Below, piece by piece: positions 6,067 through 14,279 of a DNA stretch of 50,943 nt. The stretch covers positions 1 to 50,943 of IMG/VR virus record IMGVR_UViG_3300029309_000066. One strand, 5' to 3'. A program made the translations under genes and the position numbers. This DNA is from a virus. Numbering within the stretch: position 1 is the first letter of the stretch; the number at the start of each line of letters is the position of its first letter. The notes beneath the pieces were generated by a model. The model had not been told where the DNA came from. It searched no databases and saw only the letters and a program-made list of their open reading frames with translations.

Positions 6067-7278
6067 TTACTCTGGAAAAGGGAACTCAAAAACCATTTCA
6101 GAAATTTGCTGTGGTGTATTGCCTTCTTCAATTAATTTTTCATAGTATTCGTCAACTATATCAGCCATATTATCTGATGCCTTTGCATCTTTATACACCA
6201 TAACTCCTGCATACTCTGGTTCTACTTCTACAATTTCATTTGGTTTTGCACCATCTTGTATTGCTCTTTCTTGTAATGCAAACCTAAATTCAGAACTATA
6301 ATCGCCACCAAAATCTATTGCAGAATCTAATAATATTTTTTCTGATAATTCATTTGGTTTTATATGGAGCCCATCTTTAACACCATAATTTTTTTCTACC
6401 AATTTTGCTTTTTCTTCTAAAGGTAAATCTGCAAACTCAGATAATACACCTTCACCTTTATCAAATAAACCACCATATATATTTGCTGTAATACTATTTT
6501 CTTCAAAAGCATTTTCGTCATCTATTGGCAAATCTTCAAGTTGCATCTTTCCATCAGCATCTGGTATTGTATTATTATCTATAACTTCATCTAAATAATT
6601 ACGATATAGAGGTGTTACAAATTTCTTTAATGCAGAATCATAGTTTAATGGAACTGCCTTTGCCACCTTTGCTGTTTTTGTAACTGCTTTTGCTAATGGT
6701 TTATCTAATAACTTTAAACCACCCATTGTTGCCATTGCACCACCAGTTACCAATGCACTATCTTTCATAAACTTTCTTCTACTGGTGTCTACTGGAGCAG
6801 ATACATCACCTCTTAATTTACTGCCTAGACTTTTGAATAAGCCAACAATTGGTCTTGTTATGACATATGTTAATGGTATTGCTTCTACGGTTGCCGCTCC
6901 CAGTTCTGTTGCAGGTAAACCTAAATCTGGTCTATCCAAAGATGTTTGTAATGGTTGTCGCAGATAACCTAATAGTGCTAATTTTTTTTGTAAGTCTGTA
7001 CCTTTTGCTTTTTCAATGTCTCTATCGGCTTCTTGTGCTGCAAAAACAGTACCCACAGGTGTAAAATCTAACAGACCTGTTGTCTCTACTATATTTTCAA
7101 GTAAACCTTTATCCTCGTCATACGCTGTAGGGTCGCCTGTAAACGACCTTGCTATATCTTCTTGTGTCTTTTTACCTTCTCGTACACCTTTATCCACCAC
7201 ACCGAAGTTACGAAGAAACTCAAGGGTATCTACAATTTTATCTGCTGAAATATCTCGCAATATTGGTGTTTCTGCCAT
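6067..7278 (-). CDS. Large accessory virion-type protein with internal twin-arginine-like motif (403 aa)
   Basis: The N-terminus is helical and polar. Residues 125-150 are hydrophobic with Gly/Ala, followed at 166-172 by SRRKFMK and a hydrophobic Ala/Gly-rich stretch, exactly like a Tat signal but located internally. The C-terminal half is acidic and helical. Similar SRRxFLK-type elements occur in phage polyvalent/virion proteins. It is the last gene of block B, after the 296-aa and 63-aa genes. Likely a virion or injected accessory protein; no enzymatic domain recognised. Confidence 0.55.
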   Translation of the reverse strand: MAETPILRDISADKIVDTLEFLRNFGVVDKGVREGKKTQEDIARSFTGDPTAYDEDKGLLENIVETTGLLDFTPVGTVFAAQEADRDIEKAKGTDLQKKLALLGYLRQPLQTSLDRPDLGLPATELGAATVEAIPLTYVITRPIVGLFKSLGSKLRGDVSAPVDTSRRKFMKDSALVTGGAMATMGGLKLLDKPLAKAVTKTAKVAKAVPLNYDSALKKFVTPLYRNYLDEVIDNNTIPDADGKMQLEDLPIDDENAFEENSITANIYGGLFDKGEGVLSEFADLPLEEKAKLVEKNYGVKDGLHIKPNELSEKILLDSAIDFGGDYSSEFRFALQERAIQDGAKPNEIVEVEPEYAGVMVYKDAKASDNMADIVDEYYEKLIEEGNTPQQISEMVFEFPFPE

Positions 7279-7469
7279 TAAACCTGTCCTGCTGATAATG
7301 TTCTTGCTAATATTTTAAGTGTTTGTTGAAAGCTTTTGTCAAGTTTTTTTGATAATCTATAAAACTTTCTTGGGCTTATTTCATCTGAATCAATATTTCG
7401 TCTTTGCAAAAATTTTTTTGCCTCTCTTATTTCTGCTTGTACTACTTTATCTACCTTTGCTTTTGCCAT
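7278..7469 (-). CDS. Small basic helical protein (63 aa)
   Basis: A Lys/Arg-rich, helical protein (VVQAEIREAKKFLQRRN; RKFYRLSKKLDKSFQQ) that overlaps its neighbours by single bases on both sides, hence translationally coupled with the 296-aa and 403-aa genes. It probably works with them. No family recognised. Confidence 0.55.
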   Translation of the reverse strand: MAKAKVDKVVQAEIREAKKFLQRRNIDSDEISPRKFYRLSKKLDKSFQQTLKILARTLSAGQV

Positions 7470-8359
7470 TATGTGCCCTCATTTATATTATTTAACGCAC
7501 CAAACCCATTAATGTCAAAAAATTCTTTGACTTCATCTATATATTTTTGTGCATTTGGGTCTTGTGTAGGCTTTACTAAATCTCTTAGTGAGCCTCCATC
7601 TTTACTAAAATAAAAATTACTGTATATTTTTTCTAAATCTTCTGGGTTTTTTACTTCTTCTTCTGCAATACTTTTAACCACACTGGCATTCATACTTTTT
7701 AAATTCATAGGTTTATTGTTACTAAATCCCTCAGTTGATAATACTTTTGGTTGTATGCCAGATACATCTGCTATAATTTCATCTTGTGCATTTAACATGC
7801 CTTTTGTAAATTTTGCAGGGTTTGTAACTGTATCAAATCCACTTATTTTTGTTTGACCAATACCTTTTTCTTTAATTTTTTTATTAACATTTCTAGTAAT
7901 TCTGTCCTCATATGATGGTAAATAACCTGCTATTTTATCTCTTGGCACATCATATTTCAGCAAAAAAGAATTGTCTTCCATACTACTTTTACCTTCAGTG
8001 AGATAATTATGTAATGGAAAAACTTTATCTTTATCTAGTAGACCAGATACAAACTGTTCATCACCTATACGCATGGCTTCTGGTTTATTTGTAATAATTC
8101 TATATATTGAAACAAAATCATCATAGCCTTTATCGTCTAATGCTTTATTACTTATATTTTGGAACTCAGTATCATCAATTAATTTTTTGGCAAGTTCTTC
8201 TCTAGCAACAGATTTTTGAGGTGAACCACTAATTAAAGGTTGTATAACATAACCAGATATTAATTCTTCTGTATTAAATTCATCAAAATATGTAGGTACA
8301 TTTTCTAATTTGGCTCTTAATGATTTTAAAAGGATTTTAACTGCTGGTGTTATTTTCAT
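7469..8359 (-). CDS. Hypothetical protein in polyvalent-protein gene cluster (296 aa)
   Basis: A soluble mixed alpha/beta protein. The segment around residues 80-125 (FVSIYRIITNKPEAM..GDEQFVSG) resembles the beginning of ADP-ribosyltransferase-like or polyvalent-associated domains that carry a YR motif, but the rest of such a fold is not evident. It overlaps the 2OG oxygenase by four bases (ATGA) and follows the 985-aa polyvalent-type protein in the operon. A virion-associated effector is a reasonable inference; uncertain. Confidence 0.5.
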   Translation of the reverse strand: MKITPAVKILLKSLRAKLENVPTYFDEFNTEELISGYVIQPLISGSPQKSVAREELAKKLIDDTEFQNISNKALDDKGYDDFVSIYRIITNKPEAMRIGDEQFVSGLLDKDKVFPLHNYLTEGKSSMEDNSFLLKYDVPRDKIAGYLPSYEDRITRNVNKKIKEKGIGQTKISGFDTVTNPAKFTKGMLNAQDEIIADVSGIQPKVLSTEGFSNNKPMNLKSMNASVVKSIAEEEVKNPEDLEKIYSNFYFSKDGGSLRDLVKPTQDPNAQKYIDEVKEFFDINGFGALNNINEGT

Positions 8360-9084
8360 CTAAATGGTGCTCCTAAAACCCAACAAACCAAAGAATGTCT
8401 TTTACCTTTCGTTACAGGTGTAACTTGATGATACCAAAAAGATGGAAAAACAACTATTGAGCCTTGTGGTCTTATTTCTTTACATTCATAAAGTCTGTTA
8501 CTGTGTTGGTGGTCTCCCCAATCAAATTTTAGGTTACCACCTTCATAATCTTCTGGTTTACTTAAATTCATAGTTAAACTTAATTTTCTAATCTTTCCTA
8601 CCAAATCATCATTAGTGGTATAATATTTTTCTTTACCTTTTATTTTTTTTTCATCTGGTACATTTTTTAAATAAGCAGATTTATGACAACCGCCACAATC
8701 TCTATGCCAACCATAGAAGCCACCATTTTGATATGTTGTAAATTGTAAATCTTCTGCACTTTCAAAATCATAGTTCCAACCAGCCTTTTCATTTGCCTCT
8801 ACAACAAAAGGATATATTCTATTGTATATCCAAACATCATTTAGCCAAGATATAGAACTATCACGAACCAATGGGTTTATTTCATCAATATTTTTTCCTA
8901 GTTCTTTTTGTAATTGTTGTGTGGTTTTATCTGCTTGTTGAATTTGTTTATTGGCACCTTTATGTTCTAAATTCATAGTTTCTGCTTCTTCTGGCTCTTT
9001 ACTTAAACCTAAACTAATAATTTTATCACATTCATCACTTGTTAAAGCAGATGGGAATACGTAAAATGGTGTTTCAATATACAT
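8356..9084 (-). CDS. 2-oxoglutarate/Fe(II) oxygenase, prolyl-4-hydroxylase type
   Basis: 242 aa with the double-stranded beta-helix signature: iron ligands H127 and D129 in GFYGWHRDCGG, distal H219 in FPSFWYHQVTP and the 2-oxoglutarate-binding R229 in KRHSL. The N-terminus FYVFPSALTSDECDKI is typical of P4H-like phage proteins. The extra cysteines (DCGGC, 129-133) beside the metal site are unusual. Expected reaction: hydroxylation of a protein, peptide or nucleic-acid substrate with CO2 and succinate release. It lies directly downstream of the 985-aa protein (one-base overlap), which or whose partners may be the substrate; that is inference. Confidence 0.85.
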   Translation of the reverse strand: MYIETPFYVFPSALTSDECDKIISLGLSKEPEEAETMNLEHKGANKQIQQADKTTQQLQKELGKNIDEINPLVRDSSISWLNDVWIYNRIYPFVVEANEKAGWNYDFESAEDLQFTTYQNGGFYGWHRDCGGCHKSAYLKNVPDEKKIKGKEKYYTTNDDLVGKIRKLSLTMNLSKPEDYEGGNLKFDWGDHQHSNRLYECKEIRPQGSIVVFPSFWYHQVTPVTKGKRHSLVCWVLGAPFR

Positions 9085-12041
9085 TACAAAGCCTCATCTT
9101 GTATTATATCTTCTTCACTACCTAGTAATTTTGATGTAATAGCACCTGCCAGACCTGTCGCAACTATTGGTGTATATAAAGAAACACCACTATTAACATA
9201 ATCTTTAACATCTGGTGTAAGATATATGGTAGGTGAATCTTTAATAAATCCACCATTTGTTTTAATTGTCTCATTTTTATCTAATACATCAATAAAATCA
9301 AAATCCTCTGGTAGATTATTGCTATCATCTAATCTGTTATTATTATATCTATCTAAAAATAATTCGTCAGAAAATATTGTTTTATTTTCAACTGTTGCAT
9401 CTGTGCCTTTTAATAAATTTTTGGCTACTTTTGGTATAATAACATCATAGTATTGTGTTAACTCAGGTTGGTTCCATCTTTTGTCATGTATTTTACCAGA
9501 AGAAAATGAAATACCATCATAATCATTATCTACTGCATGTTTCATCAATCTTTTAATACCTAATTCTGTAAATCTTTCTGAACTGCCAATAAAAGGTGCA
9601 GATGGTATTGATGAAACTGGATTAAGTTTTACTTCAAAAGCATCTGCCTTTTCTAATTTAGCCTCAAGATTACTTAAATTTTTTAATACATCATCTATTT
9701 TTGTTATATCATAATCAAAACTTGCAACTTCTTCTTGTATTCTTGGGTTTCTTAATTGAGAATCATATATTAAATCTTCGTAAAATCTTACTTCTGCTTT
9801 TTCTGTTCGCAATTCTATAAATTGTTTTTTTGAAATTACCTCTTGTTCTTCTAATGGAAATTTAGCTGGAATCTTTTTAAGTTCTAACTCTTTGCCTCTT
9901 GTAGAAAGGTAATGACTTTTTAGTTGGTCTATTGCATTTTTAGATAAATATAAATCATCTTCATCTTTTCTTTGTGAAAGAGGTACATCTCGCAAATTCT
10001 CTGGTATACCTAAGTCATCAGCAATTTCTGGGTAACCACTTATGTCTTGATTATAATAAAAATCAGCAACTTCTTTTTTGATATCATTATCAAGTTTATC
10101 TAGTTTTTCTTGTGGTAAAATGTTTCTAATTAACTTTTTATTGAACTCGTTAATCTCTGGTTTAGTTATTTTAGTATTTCTATCTGCAAAACCTTTTAAC
10201 CATTTATTATATTCTTTTGTATAATAATCATTAAATACTTTTTTCTTAATTCTGCCAATTTTTTGTGTAATATAACTTGTATCAACATAATCAGATACAT
10301 CAGTATATAGATTATCTGGTATAACCATATTTCTATCTTCTAATGTTGCATTATCTATTAGTGATGCATTATTTTTATCAATACCTGCATTAGAAAGACG
10401 CTGAACAGACTTTTCTTTTACAGGTAAAAATTTATATTTAGTCATTTTTTGTTTAATAATTTCTTCAATCGGTTTTGCCTTTTGGAATAGTCTTGCTATT
10501 TGTTCTTCTCTTTCAAAGCCAAAATCATTTAATGCAACTTCAAATACATTGTTAAAATCTGATTTAAATTCAACATATGTATCTCCAAGAGGCATCTTAT
10601 TAGATTCAATTCGTGAACCTTTAACAGCAGTTAGAGTATCAATATTAGTTGTATCTTTTAATTTTTGTATGTCATCTAATATATCGCCAAAAATGACTGG
10701 GTTATTTTTATTTATAAATGCTTTCTTTTCTTTTAAACCCATAACAAGGCCTTTTTTTCTACCTTGTTGTGCCATATCTGATTGTAATTCTTCTACATAC
10801 AATATCTTTTTACCATCGCTATCTACTCTATCTTTGGTACGAGCAAATACAATCACATTTTTTTCAGCACCAGTATGCGCAAAATTCTTATAGTCTTTTT
10901 TTAATAATTCTAACTGATTATCTTTATTAATTCTAATTTGTCTTGGACCTACATTTGTATCAATTGTTATAGGGTCGCCTTGTTTTAATGTTAAAAATGC
11001 TTCACTATCTATGGTTACATCAGATGGACTTCCTGTTATAAAAGGCAACCTTATATTATAAACACCAGAAATATCAGATGTAAAAGCATCTTTCCAATCA
11101 GATATAACGGTTTCAACCATATCTGGTGGTTCTGGCATTGTTAATAATATCTCATTATAATTATCACCACCGGGCAAAGTGTATTGTTCATGTTTTGGTA
11201 ATAAATCCTTAGTGGTTTTTTTACCTACAAATTGTTCGTCGTAAATTTCTCTACGTAATTGATTTAATTGTAATATTGCCTCATTTAAATTAGGTTGTAG
11301 ACCAAGACCAGTGTTTGTTTTACCATCTACAAGTATTTCATATCCATATTTATTATTTCCTTGAATACCAAATACTGAGTCTATATTTACATTTGGTTGT
11401 TCGGCATCATCTCTAAATTCTATATTAATATAATTATCTGTTTCAAAAGTGTCTGTATCTGGTTGTGCCTTTTTCTGAATGTCTTGAAAATCTTGACTCA
11501 TATCACCAAATTTAACTACCGAAATATTTGGTTCTTCCATATATCCCAACATATCTGGGTTGTATTGTTTCATGTAATCTTTAACAATACTGGTATTACC
11601 TTGTGTAACTTGTTCTGCTAAATCAGTAAAAGAATAAAGACGTGGCTTTTTAGTAATCCTACTTGTAAGTTCAAAATTCATATTTTTAAAATCTTGAAAA
11701 ATGTCTATTTGACCTGCCTCTAAAGCTTTTGCTTCGTTTTTAATAACCTCATTAACCCTTGTTTTATTATCTATTAAATATTCTTTTAGTTCTTGTGATG
11801 TTACTCTAGGTGATGTTGCAAAGGCATCTTCCATACCTGTAAATAACATTTCTTCTTTAACACCTTTTCCACCAATTTTTTCCATTTGAGTAAACATTTG
11901 TTCTGGTGTACCTTTTTTCTGTTGCATTATATCTAATACTTTTTCAGTAGGCGAGAACATGCCTAAATCGTCTAATACACCAAATTTCTGACCGAACTTA
12001 AATATTTGTTTTAATATTGGTTTTACAGGCAATTTAGCCAT
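9084..12041 (-). CDS. Large polyvalent-type protein (985 aa)
   Basis: The longest gene of the window. The N-terminus carries GTPEQMFTQMEKIGGKGVKEE and LFTGMEDAF, followed by SQELKEYLIDN, a module I know from large phage polyvalent proteins. A central YVEELQSDMAQQGRKKG motif (about residue 415-430) is the hallmark of the large-polyvalent-protein-associated domain, and the C-terminal YDGISFSSGKIHDKRW ... YYDVIIPKVAK region (about 835-875) matches its usual ending. Only the last 30 residues are hydrophobic (VATGLAGAITSKLLG). Such proteins are packaged or injected in many phages. It sits between two 2OG oxygenase genes with single-base overlaps, suggesting a linked function. Confidence 0.7.
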   Translation of the reverse strand: MAKLPVKPILKQIFKFGQKFGVLDDLGMFSPTEKVLDIMQQKKGTPEQMFTQMEKIGGKGVKEEMLFTGMEDAFATSPRVTSQELKEYLIDNKTRVNEVIKNEAKALEAGQIDIFQDFKNMNFELTSRITKKPRLYSFTDLAEQVTQGNTSIVKDYMKQYNPDMLGYMEEPNISVVKFGDMSQDFQDIQKKAQPDTDTFETDNYINIEFRDDAEQPNVNIDSVFGIQGNNKYGYEILVDGKTNTGLGLQPNLNEAILQLNQLRREIYDEQFVGKKTTKDLLPKHEQYTLPGGDNYNEILLTMPEPPDMVETVISDWKDAFTSDISGVYNIRLPFITGSPSDVTIDSEAFLTLKQGDPITIDTNVGPRQIRINKDNQLELLKKDYKNFAHTGAEKNVIVFARTKDRVDSDGKKILYVEELQSDMAQQGRKKGLVMGLKEKKAFINKNNPVIFGDILDDIQKLKDTTNIDTLTAVKGSRIESNKMPLGDTYVEFKSDFNNVFEVALNDFGFEREEQIARLFQKAKPIEEIIKQKMTKYKFLPVKEKSVQRLSNAGIDKNNASLIDNATLEDRNMVIPDNLYTDVSDYVDTSYITQKIGRIKKKVFNDYYTKEYNKWLKGFADRNTKITKPEINEFNKKLIRNILPQEKLDKLDNDIKKEVADFYYNQDISGYPEIADDLGIPENLRDVPLSQRKDEDDLYLSKNAIDQLKSHYLSTRGKELELKKIPAKFPLEEQEVISKKQFIELRTEKAEVRFYEDLIYDSQLRNPRIQEEVASFDYDITKIDDVLKNLSNLEAKLEKADAFEVKLNPVSSIPSAPFIGSSERFTELGIKRLMKHAVDNDYDGISFSSGKIHDKRWNQPELTQYYDVIIPKVAKNLLKGTDATVENKTIFSDELFLDRYNNNRLDDSNNLPEDFDFIDVLDKNETIKTNGGFIKDSPTIYLTPDVKDYVNSGVSLYTPIVATGLAGAITSKLLGSEEDIIQDEAL

Positions 12042-12712
12042 TAGCCATTTTCCAAAAAATTACAAGTAAGATTGCAAGAAAAGCTTCTTCTTTCACCTTT
12101 TCCATAAAAAGGATAAACAGTATGTACCAAATTTGATGGGAATAAATATATTCTACCTACTTTTGGTTTTTGTAACCATTTTGCAGCGGTTAATACATCT
12201 GTTTGCCCATTTATAAAATCAATATAACCTTCAGTTGCATATTCTTCATGTGTATGTTTAAAATTTTTATCACCTATACTATCTGGCACCATTAGATACA
12301 ATACACATGATAATTGACAACTTGTATGTACATGACCGGGATTATAATCACCTTTAAAAGAACGAACAAACCATGCTCTATTTATGTGAACTGACTCTAA
12401 TTCTGCTACGTTTTCTACATTTTGCTCTTTATTAAATTCTTTAAAAAAGGCAGATGTTGCATTACTTATAAAATGACCAAAAGGTGCCAATGTCTCATCA
12501 TTTAAATCACAACTTAATTCTTCTTGCACATGACCTACAAGATAACCAGAAGCATCTTTTTCTTTTCTCTTTTTAGATTTTATTATTTTATCACAATGTA
12601 CATTAAATGCATCAACCCATTTTTGTGGAATATCTGCTGTAAGTATTCTTGGTCCAAACGGTCTATTTACAAACACCTCAACATTAAAATCGTTATTTTC
12701 TTCTTTAGACAT
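12041..12712 (-). CDS. Putative 2-oxoglutarate/Fe(II) oxygenase (TIGR02466-like)
   Basis: 223 aa. The region NPGHVHTSCQLSCVLYLMVP (H127, H129) and the later VGRIYLFPSNLVHTVYPF (H197) with RRSFSCNLTC (R208/R209) match the family of putative 2OG oxygenases common in marine phages and alphaproteobacteria, where the first motif is H-x-H rather than the classical H-x-D. The acidic third ligand is therefore not obvious and activity needs proof. The last base overlaps the start of the 985-aa protein. Substrate unknown. Confidence 0.75.
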   Translation of the reverse strand: MSKEENNDFNVEVFVNRPFGPRILTADIPQKWVDAFNVHCDKIIKSKKRKEKDASGYLVGHVQEELSCDLNDETLAPFGHFISNATSAFFKEFNKEQNVENVAELESVHINRAWFVRSFKGDYNPGHVHTSCQLSCVLYLMVPDSIGDKNFKHTHEEYATEGYIDFINGQTDVLTAAKWLQKPKVGRIYLFPSNLVHTVYPFYGKGERRSFSCNLTCNFLENG

Positions 12713-12725
12713 TTTAATCCTCCTA

Positions 12726-12983
12726 TTACCATGCCTTACAAGACCAATATCTTGCTTTTGTTTTGGGACCCGGATTATCGCAATTATGCCTAGCTCGAAA
12801 ACTCTTTCGTCTTGCTGGTGATGTTTTCTTTATTCGCATATTAGGGTCTCCAAAGGTTACTTTTTTAACTTTAGAACCATCTAATACAAAGACAACAGAT
12901 TTCTTTTTACCAAAAGAAGGTTCGCCTTTTCTAATTCTTCTTGGTTTATTAAGTTTAACCTTTCTGCCTCTGTATTCAGCCAT
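12726..12983 (-). CDS. Conserved basic phage mini-protein with KARYWSCKAW end (85 aa)
   Basis: Begins MAEYRGRKVKLNKPRRIRKG, has a central strand pair (SVVFVLDGSKVKKVTFGDPNM) and ends with SFRARHNCDNPGPKTKARYWSCKAW-type chemistry: two cysteines and several aromatics near the C-terminus. I recognise this as a widespread small protein of marine phages encoded near portal genes; its biochemical role is not known to me. The Cys/His pattern could bind one metal ion. Preceded by a one-base overlap with the 53-aa gene. Confidence 0.7.
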   Translation of the reverse strand: MAEYRGRKVKLNKPRRIRKGEPSFGKKKSVVFVLDGSKVKKVTFGDPNMRIKKTSPARRKSFRARHNCDNPGPKTKARYWSCKAW

Positions 12984-13144
12984 TACTTTTTCTTTTGAGC
13001 AGGTGTATGAACCTTTTGTATTTCAAATGATGCTTTTTTTACTGCACCTTTATGTGGTTTATAATCACCTTTCATCAATTTAAAACCTTTACCGGCTCGC
13101 ATCCAATGAAATCCCTTTGGTGCTTCAACTGTTTTTTTTGCCAT
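12983..13144 (-). CDS. 53-aa basic mini-protein
   Basis: ATG at 13144, stop overlapping the start of the 85-aa gene (TAATG). The product begins MAKKTVEAPKGFHWMRAGKG and ends with HTPAQKKK: strongly basic, with an aromatic turn. Too short for usual ORF cut-offs, but start/stop overlaps on both sides, coding style and the chain of similar basic proteins support it. Function unknown. Confidence 0.7.
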   Translation of the reverse strand: MAKKTVEAPKGFHWMRAGKGFKLMKGDYKPHKGAVKKASFEIQKVHTPAQKKK

Positions 13145-13457
13145 TTTTTCGCTCCTTTTGCTTTTTTAATGTTTCTTTTGCTTTTTTAAATATACTTGCA
13201 ACTTGATTTTTTTTCATAACTTTTGCTCTTTGTTCACCAACTGTAAGTATTTGTATCTTTCTCGCATACGGTTTATTGATTCTTTTAACCTTGGTAACAG
13301 TTTCTCTGGCATCTTGCGGTGTAGCAAATTTAATTCTAACCGTGTCCTTAGGATTTTCGTCCGTATATAAACGTCTGCCAGAACCTTTTGGCTTTTTTCC
13401 TGTTCCCTTTTTTGGCTCACTCTTTTTAGGCACTTTTCTTCTTCTTCTTTTTACCAC
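13125..13457 (-). CDS. Very basic hypothetical protein (110 aa)
   Basis: Arg/Lys clusters at both ends (VKRRRRKVPKKSEPKKG; KKQKERKNGKKN) surround a small ordered core (DTVRIKFATPQDARETVTKVKRI) that looks like a beta-alpha unit. The charge distribution suggests DNA or RNA binding, perhaps packaging into the capsid with the genome. It overlaps both neighbours by 20-30 bases. Family not recognised. Confidence 0.65.
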   Translation of the reverse strand: MVKRRRRKVPKKSEPKKGTGKKPKGSGRRLYTDENPKDTVRIKFATPQDARETVTKVKRINKPYARKIQILTVGEQRAKVMKKNQVASIFKKAKETLKKQKERKNGKKNS

Positions 13458-13695
13458 CTAGTAAATCTTTATCTGCTTTTCTAGCACCACCTTTGCCAGA
13501 AACAAAACTTTTTACGCGTCCCATAGCCCATTGATGCGCTGATGTCTTTGGTCTACTACCAGAGCCATAGTATGCACCTAATCCTCGTTTATAGACCTTA
13601 TCTAATGTAGATTTTGCAAACCTACCTGCACCGGGTATTGATGAATATTTACCAGACTTCTTTTTAGCAGTAGATTTTTTCTTTGTAGGTGCCAT
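13426..13695 (-). CDS. Basic phage protein with YGSGSRPKTSAHQWAMGRV motif (89 aa)
   Basis: A Lys-rich N-terminal tail, a core with GAYYGSGSRPKTSAHQWAMGRV, and a Gly/Lys-rich C-terminal tail ending in six consecutive lysines. The central motif is one I recall in small proteins of many phages (SGSRP followed by an HQWAMxRV helix), of unknown role. The tailed, histone-like composition makes DNA binding plausible. In the basic mini-protein string downstream of the portal. Confidence 0.65.
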   Translation of the reverse strand: MAPTKKKSTAKKKSGKYSSIPGAGRFAKSTLDKVYKRGLGAYYGSGSRPKTSAHQWAMGRVKSFVSGKGGARKADKDLLGGKKKKKKSA

Positions 13696-13892
13696 TACGA
13701 TTTACTCCTTTGTTTACTTATTTTATCCATCATTGCCTTTGTTAATTTACCTTCTTTATAAAGTTTAGCAGTACGTTTTATCTCTTTTTCTCGTGCCTTA
13801 GGGTTTTTTGCACCTGCGACATATTTCTTAGGCACACCTTTTTTGGTCTTTGCAACCTTCTTAAACTTTCTTTTTGTTGGTTTTCTTGGCAT
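13695..13892 (-). CDS. Basic phage protein with VPKKYVAGAKNPKAREKEI motif (65 aa)
   Basis: A Lys-rich N-terminus followed by GVPKKYVAGAKNPKAREKEI and a second helix (TAKLYKEGKLTKAMMDKI). The VPKKYxxGAKNPKAREKEI block is recurrent in small phage proteins, here as a two-helix unit. Its last base overlaps the start of the 89-aa gene. Function unknown; nucleic acid binding inferred from charge only. Confidence 0.65.
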   Translation of the reverse strand: MPRKPTKRKFKKVAKTKKGVPKKYVAGAKNPKAREKEIKRTAKLYKEGKLTKAMMDKISKQRSKS

Positions 13893-14001
13893 TTTTCTTC
13901 TTCTTTTTTAATTTTGCAAAATCTGCACCTGTAATCTTGGTTCTAGGTTTTGCAACTCTAGCAAGTGCTTTTTGTTTTTTAGAATATTTACTAAATGGCA
14001 T
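13861..14001 (-). CDS. 46-aa basic mini-protein
   Basis: ATG at 14001 overlaps the stop of the 92-aa gene (TAATG). The product begins MPFSKYSKKQKALARVAK and continues with KITGADFAKLKKKKK, a pattern I recognise as a recurring tiny phage protein. It overlaps the 65-aa gene by 32 bases in a different frame. Not found by a 60-aa cut-off, but start coupling and recognisable sequence support it. Confidence 0.7.
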   Translation of the reverse strand: MPFSKYSKKQKALARVAKPRTKITGADFAKLKKKKKNAKKTNKKKV

Positions 14002-14279
14002 TACATATTCTCTGGTTTAGATGAACCTAACATGTCATTCATCATTTCGTGAACATTCCCACTATCCATCTTAATTATTTTTACCTTCATCTCGCCATCG
14101 CCATGTTCTTCTTCCATCTGTGTTTCTTCTTCTGGCATAATCATTTCTTGGTGGCATAAAAGTAAAAAATTAACTAATTGACTATCGCTTAGTTCTAGCC
14201 CCTCTGAATCTCTTGGAAATCCCATTTTTTCCTCGAACAGTTTTTCGTTCTGTTCCATGTTGCCTATTTCTATTTCCAT
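14001..14279 (-). CDS. Acidic Met-rich hypothetical protein (92 aa)
   Basis: Glu- and Met-rich, with helical stretches (EGLELSDSQLVNFLLLCHQEM) and an acidic middle (PEEETQMEEEHGDGEM). Its charge is opposite to the basic proteins encoded directly downstream, so a partner role with them is conceivable. Overlaps the 370-aa gene by ten bases. No family recognised. Confidence 0.55.
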   Translation of the reverse strand: MEIEIGNMEQNEKLFEEKMGFPRDSEGLELSDSQLVNFLLLCHQEMIMPEEETQMEEEHGDGEMKVKIIKMDSGNVHEMMNDMLGSSKPENM

